A DNA stretch of 64,000 bases from Prolixibacter denitrificans. GTDB taxonomy: Bacteria > Bacteroidota > Bacteroidia > Bacteroidales > Prolixibacteraceae. Shown here one piece after another: positions 33,715 through 41,077 of the stretch. Each line of letters opens with the position of its first letter. The first letter of the stretch is position 1. The position numbers were made by a program, and so were the translations under genes. The DNA is taken from contig NZ_PYGC01000004.1 in NCBI RefSeq assembly GCF_003014495.1, forward strand, positions 248,001-312,000. Reading direction: 5' to 3'. The notes under the pieces were generated by a model. That model made no database searches. It had not been told where the DNA came from and saw nothing but the letters and a program-made list of their open reading frames with translations.

Positions 33715-34629
33715 TTAAAAGTATTTGACTACCAGGATGGCGGCCACCCCGATTAACAGCGGGATACCCAGGTACCACCGCACCGACTGGTCGACCCGGA
33801 AACGCGGGTAAGCGATTCCAACAAACACCGACCACATGTATATGAAGAAGGTTTTGATAATCAGTTCGCCCCAATTGGTAGCGCCACCAAACAGCAGGTT
33901 CATGAAAAGGATGAGCTTGGCTGCCGGGAAAATAGCGCGGTTGAGCTGAAGTACACCCAGCAAGGCTGAATGGTACTCGGTTGGCGGGCCAATCGGAATT
34001 TCCTGCGGTGCCAGTACCACGTCGAATGGCGAGCGTCCCATCATTGCCAGGAACGACAACATCATCGCGATAGCAGCCAGCGGGTTGGTAAAGAGCGTCC
34101 AGTGGAGGATGCTTCCCTGCTGTGCAGCTACGATATCGTGAATATTCAAGGTATGATACTGAACAGCCAGTGCCAGAACACCCAGCGTCAGCGGAAGCTC
34201 CATGGCGGTGGTCTGAGCCAGACCGCGTGAAACACCCAGTGCCGAATACGGGTGACCGCTTTCACCTGCTCCCAGTGCCATTCCCAGTACACCAAAGAAC
34301 TGGAAGTAGAGCACGAAGGTTAAGTCCCCGGCGAACGAGAAGTTATCGAATACCGGTGAACCGTAAATCACGGGCAGGAACAGCAGCAAGCCAATTCCTC
34401 CGGTTAACCGGAAAACCGGGCCAATGTAGTACATGATGCCGTGAGTAATCCGGGTACGGAATGTATAGTTCTTGATTAAGTCGATGTATGGCTGGTAAAA
34501 CCGAATGCCATGCCGGCGCCCTACCCTTGCTCCAATCTTGTGAACCACACCCGAAAGAATCAATCCGTAGTTGGTCACAATAAACAGGGTGAGCAGCGCG
34601 TATAGTATTTTCGTTACAATAGTTCCCAT
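33715..34629 (-). CDS. NuoH-like membrane subunit of the Mbx-like complex
   Basis: A 304-aa membrane protein with about eight hydrophobic helices, homologous to NuoH/MbxM, which anchors the hydrophilic arm. Marks: GESGHPYSALGVSRGLAQTTAMELPL, GRSPFDVVLAPQEIPIGPPTEYHSALLG and a helix ending RFRVDQSVRWYLGIPLL. The conserved acidic loop of NuoH, needed to link the cluster region to the antiporters, is represented by these E residues. Its start codon directly follows the stop of the fused antiporter gene with no gap. Confidence 0.88.
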   Translation of the reverse strand: MGTIVTKILYALLTLFIVTNYGLILSGVVHKIGARVGRRHGIRFYQPYIDLIKNYTFRTRITHGIMYYIGPVFRLTGGIGLLLFLPVIYGSPVFDNFSFAGDLTFVLYFQFFGVLGMALGAGESGHPYSALGVSRGLAQTTAMELPLTLGVLALAVQYHTLNIHDIVAAQQGSILHWTLFTNPLAAIAMMLSFLAMMGRSPFDVVLAPQEIPIGPPTEYHSALLGVLQLNRAIFPAAKLILFMNLLFGGATNWGELIIKTFFIYMWSVFVGIAYPRFRVDQSVRWYLGIPLLIGVAAILVVKYF

Positions 34630-37600
34630 TTAAAAACCTCCAAATGAAATTAGGTAGATGATAACGATGAATGCCATAATGTGTATCACATAAGACTGTC
34701 CGTCGCCGTTGTAGATTTTCCGGATTTTATCGCCCATGGCATGCGCCCATTCAGCAACACCTTCCCACCATCCGGTGATTTTCGGTTCAACCAGAATACC
34801 GATGGCTTTACGGTAATGTGCATAGAAGTTATAGGCGTAATGTGTCGTTTCGGGTTTGAACGGACGCTCAGCGGCAAACACAATGTTGAACTGTTTTACC
34901 TTCTGTGCCCTGCGGTTGTTGATGATTAACCAAACCAGTACCACCAGGAAGATGCTAACCACGATGTAGAAAATCACCAAACCGTTCCAGTAACCAAACG
35001 GACTAACAGCGTGCTGTCCGGTCCAGTCCAAAGCTCCTACCGGGAAGTAAGGAGTGATGATCTTGCCAATCGGTTTCAGCAGTGAATTCGGAACAGCCGA
35101 AAAGAACAACAATACGCCGATAATCAGGTACTGTGGAACGAGAATCCAAAACGGAGCCTCTTTTACTTCGCGGTGCTCGTCCTTCAACTGACCGAGGAAA
35201 ACCGAGTGAATCAACCGGAAGGTATAGAGGAATGCCACAATTCCGGAGAAGAAAATCAAGGCTCCCTGCAGGTACCACTGTTTCATCATGATGGCGTTGT
35301 AGAAAATCCATTTTCCGGAGAAACCGGACAATGGTGGCAAACCAGCCAACACAATGATTCCGATCAGAACAGAGAAGAATGAGAACGGCATCCGTTTGAT
35401 GAGTCCTCCCATGCGGTACATCTCTTTCGTCTTCACCCGCCATACGACTCCACCGATAGCAAGGAAGAGCAATGCTTTAAACATGAAGTGAGTGACCGAA
35501 ATGGAAATGGCCGATAACCATCCTAAGTGCGACATCAGCGACAGGCCGAACAGGATGTAACCCAGCACGCCCACACTGGAATAAGCCAGCAAACGCTTGG
35601 CATCTTCCTGGAAAGCTGCCATCAGGTTTCCCATTACTGCGGTGATGGCACCCAGCCAACCCAACAGGTAAATCACACTCACTTCTCCGCCAATCAACTG
35701 GTCGCCCATAGCCAGGAACAGCGTTACCAAACCGAAAACACCAGCTTTCAGCAGGATGGCAGACACCATCGGAGAGACATCGGTCTCTGCTTCGGCGTGT
35801 GCACCCGGCAGCCAGATGTGCAATCCAAGCGACGCGGTTTTCGTCATAAAACCAACCGCCAGCAGGATGAACACCCAGGTCGGATAAACCAGCACATGTG
35901 AAAGCGTGCTCATATCGAGGTTAAACTGTCCAACCGACGCGATGGCGAAACCAGCCAGCATCAGGTAAGCCCCTCCCATCGAGAAGATCATGTAACTCAA
36001 TGCGTGCGGCATCGATTTCTTACCCCTAATAATCAGGAAATAAGAACCAACGGTCATTACTTCCCAGGCATAGAAGAATGCGATGGTGGTTTTTGCTTCA
36101 ATCAGACCAATCAGGCCGGCAAACATCATCAGGGCAAACGGATAGAAACCGCGGCGCTGACCTTTGTAAGCATAGCCGGCAATCAGGGTTACAATACCTC
36201 CCACCATGAAGATGGCTCCGAACACGGCTCCAAAGCTGGAAAGTGTTGGGTAGAGATAATAATAGTAGTAAGCCATGGCCAGAATAGCCAGGGTATTTTT
36301 CACATACGCCGGAAGGAAGTCAATCAGCACGAATGCCAGTGCAACTGCCAACGGGATGTAGTTAATCACTTTTGCGTAAGGGTGAATCGAGCTAACGAAA
36401 TAGCCAATCACGAAGGTCGCAGCTCCGAAGACAACTACCGGCAATACCTTGTTCCATTTCACTTCGAAAGAAGGCAGTTCCGTATTGTCCAGTTTCAGTG
36501 CGTAGCCCAACCAGCGGAAAAGATAAACACCTTCGAGCAGTGAGCCGAGTAATACGCCAATGATCCAAAAATACTGGTTAGAGGCAGCCAACTGCAGCAT
36601 CATGTCCCATTTTCCGAAGAAAGAAGGGAAAGGAGGAAAACCAATCAGCGTAAAAACAAACACGCCGAAAAGAATCATCAACAGGCGGCTGTTGCGCAGT
36701 ACAGCCCACTCTTTGATTGTGGAGCGCTTCACGATTCCGGAAATCCAAAACAATCCGGCTTTCGCCAGGAAGTGACTAATCAGAATGCTGTAGGCAATGA
36801 ATGTCGTGCGCTCGCCCAGAAACTCAGAAAGTCCCAGGATAGTCACCAGCAAACCAACCTGTCCGATGGATGAATAACCCAACAAACGATTCGGGTTGGT
36901 TTGTTTCAGGCCCATCAGGTTGGAACCGATGAAGGTAGCCAGACCAATACCGGCCAGTACCATATGGAACTGCGGAGTTCCCAGCGGCAACAGTTTGTAC
37001 ATCACGAAGAATGATGCAGTGGCTGTTCCGGCGGAAATCAGAGCAGCGATGCCCGAATCGGCACTTTCGTATACATCCAGTCCCCAACCGTTAGCCGGAA
37101 AAGGTTTCAATTCGAGTACAATGGCAATCAGCACAAAGAAGACAGCCACGCCAAATCCTTTCACCGCAAGGGAATGAACGGCCAGGAAATCATCGATATT
37201 CAGGGTACCGGTAAAATAGTACATGAAAACGATTCCCAGCAACAGGATTCCGGAGATAATTCCGGTGGCCAGCATGTATTTAAAACCGGCGGCGATAGTT
37301 CTCAGGTTTTGACTGAAGATAATCAGACCAGCCGTTGCAATGCTGCTGATTTCAAGAAACACAAACAGGTTGAACAAGTCGCGGGTCATGATGATCACGT
37401 TCAGACCGAGAATCATTCCCATCAGGGTGACGTAACCGTTCGAACCAATTTTCTTTAACTTATCCCAGAGATAAACTGCTCCGAAAAATCCGGCTATGTT
37501 TATCAGGGACGTAAACAGTGCTTCCTCTTTTCCCATCAACAGGTTGATGGAGAATGGCGGTTGAAAGCCTGCGGTATAAATATACTCGGCAGCCCTGTCG

Positions 37601-37761
37601 TACAACCAGAAACCGGCCAGCCATTCGAGGGAAATGAAGGATGCAAAACCGAGCGCCAGCAGTGAGAGGAAGCCAGCCGATGAGTTCATTTTCTTTCCAA
37701 ATAAACCCAGGCCGAATGCAACTCCCAGCAACGTAGCGATGATGTAGATAGGTGCTACCAT
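34630..37761 (-). CDS. Fused double MnhD/NuoL-type antiporter subunit
   Basis: A 1043-aa membrane protein made of two antiporter-like modules. First module, residues about 1-480: E137 in NLFVFLEISS and K161 in GFKYML are the TM5 Glu and TM7-type Lys pair, with K219 in LELKPFPANGW. Second, about 490-1000: E567 in FFYAWEVMTVG and K641 in MTKTASLGLHIWLPGAHAEAETDVSP. Archaeal Mbx/Mbs has two separate genes at this spot (H and H'); here they are one polypeptide. It should move Na+ or H+. About 28 helices are expected. The C-terminal tail (about 960-1043) is partly hydrophilic and ends with one more helix. Confidence 0.9.
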   Translation of the reverse strand: MVAPIYIIATLLGVAFGLGLFGKKMNSSAGFLSLLALGFASFISLEWLAGFWLYDRAAEYIYTAGFQPPFSINLLMGKEEALFTSLINIAGFFGAVYLWDKLKKIGSNGYVTLMGMILGLNVIIMTRDLFNLFVFLEISSIATAGLIIFSQNLRTIAAGFKYMLATGIISGILLLGIVFMYYFTGTLNIDDFLAVHSLAVKGFGVAVFFVLIAIVLELKPFPANGWGLDVYESADSGIAALISAGTATASFFVMYKLLPLGTPQFHMVLAGIGLATFIGSNLMGLKQTNPNRLLGYSSIGQVGLLVTILGLSEFLGERTTFIAYSILISHFLAKAGLFWISGIVKRSTIKEWAVLRNSRLLMILFGVFVFTLIGFPPFPSFFGKWDMMLQLAASNQYFWIIGVLLGSLLEGVYLFRWLGYALKLDNTELPSFEVKWNKVLPVVVFGAATFVIGYFVSSIHPYAKVINYIPLAVALAFVLIDFLPAYVKNTLAILAMAYYYYYLYPTLSSFGAVFGAIFMVGGIVTLIAGYAYKGQRRGFYPFALMMFAGLIGLIEAKTTIAFFYAWEVMTVGSYFLIIRGKKSMPHALSYMIFSMGGAYLMLAGFAIASVGQFNLDMSTLSHVLVYPTWVFILLAVGFMTKTASLGLHIWLPGAHAEAETDVSPMVSAILLKAGVFGLVTLFLAMGDQLIGGEVSVIYLLGWLGAITAVMGNLMAAFQEDAKRLLAYSSVGVLGYILFGLSLMSHLGWLSAISISVTHFMFKALLFLAIGGVVWRVKTKEMYRMGGLIKRMPFSFFSVLIGIIVLAGLPPLSGFSGKWIFYNAIMMKQWYLQGALIFFSGIVAFLYTFRLIHSVFLGQLKDEHREVKEAPFWILVPQYLIIGVLLFFSAVPNSLLKPIGKIITPYFPVGALDWTGQHAVSPFGYWNGLVIFYIVVSIFLVVLVWLIINNRRAQKVKQFNIVFAAERPFKPETTHYAYNFYAHYRKAIGILVEPKITGWWEGVAEWAHAMGDKIRKIYNGDGQSYVIHIMAFIVIIYLISFGGF

Positions 37762-38126
37762 TTCAAGTCTTTATAATTTTGAATGTTCAACGTTTTCTTT
37801 TCGTTATGAAGCTTCATGGCGTAAACCAGCATCAAAGCGGTTACACCCAGGCCAATCACGATAGCTGTCAATACCAGCGCCTGTGGCACCGGGTCAACAA
37901 TCTTATGTGCGGTATCGGTTTGCAGATCGGGCTGGTTCAGAATCGGAGCGGTTTTGTTTTTCACATAACCGAGCGCCACAATAATAATGTGTGTGCCCGT
38001 GTCGAACAGTGAGAAACCAATCACCATCTTCAGGATATTCTTCCGGGTGAGAATGCCCCAGATTCCGATCAGCAGAATCAGGAAACCAACGACCAGACTG
38101 ATATATTCTATACTAAAGAGTTGCAT
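37755..38126 (-). CDS. mnhC: MnhC/NuoK-like antiporter subunit
   Basis: A 123-aa membrane protein with three helices, the normal size of MnhC/MrpC and NuoK. Helix 1 LVVGFLILLIGIWGILTRKN, helix 2 VIGFSLFDTGTHIIIVALGY, helix 3 ALVLTAIVIGLGVTALMLVYAMKL; the phrase VPQALVLTAIVIG is diagnostic. The hydrophilic loop KNKTAPILNQPDLQTD is typical of Mrp members. It overlaps the fused antiporter gene by 7 bases. Confidence 0.9.
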   Translation of the reverse strand: MQLFSIEYISLVVGFLILLIGIWGILTRKNILKMVIGFSLFDTGTHIIIVALGYVKNKTAPILNQPDLQTDTAHKIVDPVPQALVLTAIVIGLGVTALMLVYAMKLHNEKKTLNIQNYKDLKW

Positions 38127-38831
38127 TTATCCTTCTTTTTGAGATTCTTTCAGATTACGGACAATACCGGTCAGTTCGGAACCAACTTTCAGTCCGATAA
38201 GAATGTAGATAATCGGGATGGCGCCGGCACTCAACAGCGTACCGAATTTTCCCATCGCCAGGATATGGTTATCAAGAAATCCGCCGGCCAGCAAAACACC
38301 TAACAGGCCGATGAAAACAAAGGAAATTCCCGAAATCGATTCAACCACCGAAATCACTTTGTGGCTGAAATGTTTCTGCGGACGCGACAACAGCAGGAGT
38401 GCAAATGCCGACGCAATGACTGCACCTCCCTGGAAACCTCCACCCGGAGTTAAGTGTCCGTTGATGAAGATGTACACGCCCAACAGCAGAATCATGGGAA
38501 CCAGCAACCGTGAAGCCGTTACCAGAATTTCTGTCGATTTGAAGAAAACCGACCGGGTATCCTTGGTATAGGTTTCCGAAGCCTTCAGAAAAAGGCCGAT
38601 AACCGCAGAGGCCAGAAACAGGATGGTCACCTCACCCAGCGTATCGAAACCACGGTAGGTAACTACCACCGCCGATACGAGGTTGGCTGCTCCCACCTCT
38701 TCTTTTCCGTAGTTGGCATAATGCTCAGCAACACCGGTCAACGCATCTTTCGCTTCGTACGAGTGCAGAAGTGGAAAAATCGCTGCGGCAAATCCGAGCA
38801 ATACCAGCAGTATTAAACTATTCCTGAGCAT
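38127..38831 (-). CDS. MbhE/MnhB-like antiporter subunit
   Basis: A 234-aa membrane protein joining an MbhE-type N-terminus (about 1-95: NLVSAVVVTYRGFDTLGEVTILFLASAVIGLFLKASE) to an MnhB domain (about 100-225: LLVPMILLLGVYIFINGHLTPGGGFQGGAVIASAFALLLL). GHxTPGGGFQGG is the MnhB signature. In Mrp proper the first piece belongs to the end of MnhA; in Mbh/Mbx it is separate. Its first 14 bases overlap the preceding gene, and its stop touches mnhC. Confidence 0.88.
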   Translation of the reverse strand: MLRNSLILLVLLGFAAAIFPLLHSYEAKDALTGVAEHYANYGKEEVGAANLVSAVVVTYRGFDTLGEVTILFLASAVIGLFLKASETYTKDTRSVFFKSTEILVTASRLLVPMILLLGVYIFINGHLTPGGGFQGGAVIASAFALLLLSRPQKHFSHKVISVVESISGISFVFIGLLGVLLAGGFLDNHILAMGKFGTLLSAGAIPIIYILIGLKVGSELTGIVRNLKESQKEG

Positions 38832-39069
38832 TATTTCGTCTTATTTTATTATACACATAGAAGAAAATGAGGGTCGTCAAACCACTTCCAATCGACGCTT
38901 CCGTCAACGCCACATCAGGAGCGGCCAGCAGCACATACAGCACCGATGCAAACAGACTGGTAACACCTGCCGCAATGATGGCTGTTTTCAGGTCCTTATT
39001 ATACACCGCGATGACCGCAGCCACCAGCATAATAATTCCCAGTACAATGGCTATAATCAGATAAATCAT
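38818..39069 (-). CDS. MbhD-like (DUF4040) subunit
   Basis: An 83-aa protein with three hydrophobic helices. The sequence LKTAIIAAGVTSLFASVLYVLLAAPDVALTEASIGSGLTTLIFFYVYNKI is the DUF4040/MbhD pattern, with the conserved APDVALTEA that includes a membrane-embedded Asp and Glu. It corresponds to a C-terminal piece of MnhA. It overlaps mnhG by 4 bases and the next gene by 14. Confidence 0.88.
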   Translation of the reverse strand: MIYLIIAIVLGIIMLVAAVIAVYNKDLKTAIIAAGVTSLFASVLYVLLAAPDVALTEASIGSGLTTLIFFYVYNKIRRNNAQE

Positions 39070-39425
39070 AGGGCGTTGTTTACAGGTTCAACTTCTTTAT
39101 TTTCGATATCCTCTGCCAAACGGTCAACCGTTGTTTTATCCGAAAGCGGGACTCCGTAGCGGTAAGCATTGCGCGCCAACACGTGCGATGAAACCGGGTT
39201 GGAGATACCTACAAACAGCATCAGGATGAACAGTTTTCCGACCCATCCGGGGAAAATGAAAATCAATCCCAGCAGGGTGAGAACAGTTCCGAAGGTTGAC
39301 GCTTTGGTTCCCGTTTGGATGCGATTGTATAAATCGGGCATCCTGACCAGACCGAGCGCTCCAAGGAACAGAGCAATCGAGCCCATCAGGGTAATCACGG
39401 CGCCAATTATTTTCAGTATTTCCAT
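39066..39425 (-). CDS. mnhG: MnhG-like antiporter subunit
   Basis: A 119-aa membrane protein with three helices. MEILKIIGAVITLMGSIALFLGALGLVRMPDLYNRIQTGTKASTFGTVL is the typical MnhG start, with RMPDxYxRxQxxTKAsT. The frame is open to 39461, but ATG 39425 lies one base after the mnhF stop and gives the expected N-terminus. The C-terminal tail is charged and cytoplasmic. Confidence 0.88.
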   Translation of the reverse strand: MEILKIIGAVITLMGSIALFLGALGLVRMPDLYNRIQTGTKASTFGTVLTLLGLIFIFPGWVGKLFILMLFVGISNPVSSHVLARNAYRYGVPLSDKTTVDRLAEDIENKEVEPVNNAL

Positions 39426-39426
39426 A

Positions 39427-39687
39427 TCACAAGCTTTTTTCAAGGAATTTTGCCACAACAATCACCCCGATGAAACTCAGCAGGCCGTAAACGACAGCCA
39501 CATCAAGGTATATCAGCCGGTTGGCGAAATAGGATATCAGGGCAATCAGCCCGATGGACGCAATGGTCATTACATCGAAGGCAATCACGCGATCGGCGGT
39601 ATTCGGACCTTTGATGAAACGGTAGAGCGAAAGCAGTACCGAAAGCAGGATCAGCACGACGCTGATAGTAAGAACTGTATTAACCAT
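39427..39687 (-). CDS. mnhF: MnhF-like antiporter subunit
   Basis: An 86-aa protein with three helices, usual size for MnhF. The motif LYRFIKGPNTADRVIAFDVMTIASIGLIAL contains the conserved GPxxxDRVxAxD. Its start overlaps the end of mnhE by 8 bases, indicating translational coupling. Confidence 0.9.
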   Translation of the reverse strand: MVNTVLTISVVLILLSVLLSLYRFIKGPNTADRVIAFDVMTIASIGLIALISYFANRLIYLDVAVVYGLLSFIGVIVVAKFLEKSL

Positions 39688-40174
39688 AAATCACCTCCAG
39701 GTATTTTTCGAATTTCTGAACGATCTCTTTCGTAGCTGCCTCAACATCCTTATCTTGTACATCGATCCAGTGGATGTAGAGGTACTTCTTCTCGATAGCC
39801 AGAGTAAAGGTACCAGGCGTAAGTGTGATGGAATTGGCCAGAATCATCCGGGCCATTTTTGATTTCAGTTTGGTCTTTACCTTCACAATCCCGGGGTTGA
39901 TGGGAAGCTTTGGGGAAATCACCCGGCGGGTAACATCCAGGTTCGCTTTCACCAACTCAAACGCAAAAACGAAGAGATAAATGAAGGTGTAAAGAAACGC
40001 TTTGGGGGTAAGCCGCATATCGGCAAACACGTCACAACGCGCACAGAAAAACATCGGAATAATCAGCGAAACAATTAAACCGGTGACGATAATGGGCGTC
40101 GTAAAAGTGCCGTTTAGCAACAACCAAAATCCAAACAGAATCACGAAAGAAATTCCTATGTTCTTAACATTCAT
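39680..40174 (-). CDS. mnhE: MnhE-like antiporter subunit
   Basis: A 164-aa protein: two N-terminal hydrophobic segments (FVILFGFWLLLNG, TPIIVTGLIVSLIIPMFFC), a third around YTFIYLFVFAFELVKANLDVTRRVI, then a cytoplasmic domain with MARMILANSITLTPGTFTLAIE, the classical MnhE pattern. It is the first gene of the 12-gene operon; a -7-like box (40286-40279) lies about 105 bases upstream. Confidence 0.9.
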   Translation of the reverse strand: MNVKNIGISFVILFGFWLLLNGTFTTPIIVTGLIVSLIIPMFFCARCDVFADMRLTPKAFLYTFIYLFVFAFELVKANLDVTRRVISPKLPINPGIVKVKTKLKSKMARMILANSITLTPGTFTLAIEKKYLYIHWIDVQDKDVEAATKEIVQKFEKYLEVIYG

Positions 40175-40278
40175 TGGTTTGTTGTTTTATTTAATAACCT
40201 AAATATCTTGATGTAATAATACCTACATATATGGATGCTTACAGGAAATCGAATATGACATTCGGAAAGTCAAAAAAC

Positions 40279-40286
40279 CAAACATA
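40279..40286 (-). promoter_or_regulatory. Putative -7 box of the Mbx-like operon
   Basis: Minus-strand TATGTTTG matches TAnnTTTG. It would give a leader of about 100 bases before mnhE. The -33 element is weak. Confidence 0.4.
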
Positions 40287-40308
40287 CATATGTTGAAATA
40301 GCCTTGTG

Positions 40309-40328
40309 TACATCTGTAAATAGATGTA
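40309..40328. promoter_or_regulatory. Operator-like inverted repeat TACATCT-N6-AGATGTA
   Basis: Perfect 7-base arms with a 6-base spacer between the FNR-type gene and the Mbx-like operon. For the plus-strand gene it lies between a TTG (-33-like, 40304-40306) and TATGTTTA (40327-40334, -7-like), so a bound protein would affect its promoter; it is 23 bases upstream of the operon -7 box. Confidence 0.5.
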
Positions 40329-40377
40329 TGTTTACGCGCGAATTATCACAAGAAACGGAGAAATTGTAAGGAGCTGA

Positions 40378-41073
40378 ATGATTGACAATAGCACAAAAAC
40401 ATCATGCCTTTTATGCCAGAATAAATCGGCTTGTTTTGAAAAATTATCGGAAGAGGAGTTGCTTTCGGTAGATGAAAGACGGGTTGAATTGCACTATCGC
40501 AAAGGGGAAGTTATCGCCAAACAGGGCTCATTTGTCACCCATATATTATTCCTGAAAAAAGGACTGACCAAAATCTATCGTGAAATTGACAAGGATAATA
40601 ACCTCATCCTAAACTTTTACCCGAGTGGCAAACTGATGGGGCTTTCGTCATTGTACATGAACAGTATTCTGCAGTTCTCGATTGCAGCTGTCGAAGATTC
40701 CGTGATTTGTGCCATGGATATCCACATTTTTGAGAAGTTCGTGCGCCAAAACGGTCAATTTGCGGCATCCATCATTCATGCCATCAACCAACACTTTGCA
40801 CACCGTACCGAAAAACTGGTCTCGCTGACACAGAAGCAGATGAACGGCCGTTTGGCAGAAGCATTTCTTTTCTTCGCCGACCAACTTTACAGAAGCGATT
40901 CATTTCACCTCTCGCTTACACGGAAAGATATCGCTGAGTTTACAGGAATGTCCGTGATGAGTGTGGTGCGAGGTATCAAGGACTTCAAAGAGAACGGAAT
41001 TCTGGAAGACAGCAATGGCGATATTACCTTGCTGAAACGCGACATGCTGGAAAAAATCAGCCAAACCGGCTAG
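40378..41073 (+). CDS. FNR-type oxygen-sensing transcriptional regulator
   Basis: A 231-aa Crp/Fnr protein. The N-terminus has C10, C13 and C19, the C-x2-C-x5-C spacing of FNR, and C111 (SVICAMD) 92 residues later, matching the fourth FNR ligand. A [4Fe-4S] oxygen sensor is therefore likely. The nucleotide-binding-like roll covers about 25-145 and the helix-turn-helix about 185-210 (LTRKDIAEFTGMSVMSVVRGIKDFKENGIL). It is divergent from the Mbx-like operon across 203 bases and is the natural candidate for its anaerobic control. It ends 4 bases from the tamB stop, convergently. Confidence 0.88.
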   Translation: MIDNSTKTSCLLCQNKSACFEKLSEEELLSVDERRVELHYRKGEVIAKQGSFVTHILFLKKGLTKIYREIDKDNNLILNFYPSGKLMGLSSLYMNSILQFSIAAVEDSVICAMDIHIFEKFVRQNGQFAASIIHAINQHFAHRTEKLVSLTQKQMNGRLAEAFLFFADQLYRSDSFHLSLTRKDIAEFTGMSVMSVVRGIKDFKENGILEDSNGDITLLKRDMLEKISQTG

Positions 41074-41077
41074 TCCA

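Noticed and set aside
29522-40174. Canonical complex I or plain Mrp antiporter
   Set aside because: There are no nuoE/F/G-like subunits, and a plain Mrp operon would not contain NuoB/C/D/H-like genes.
40229-40241. FNR box upstream of the Mbx-like operon
   Set aside because: Only the left half TTGAT near 40216 matches; the right half ATCAA is absent, so it is not reported as a site.
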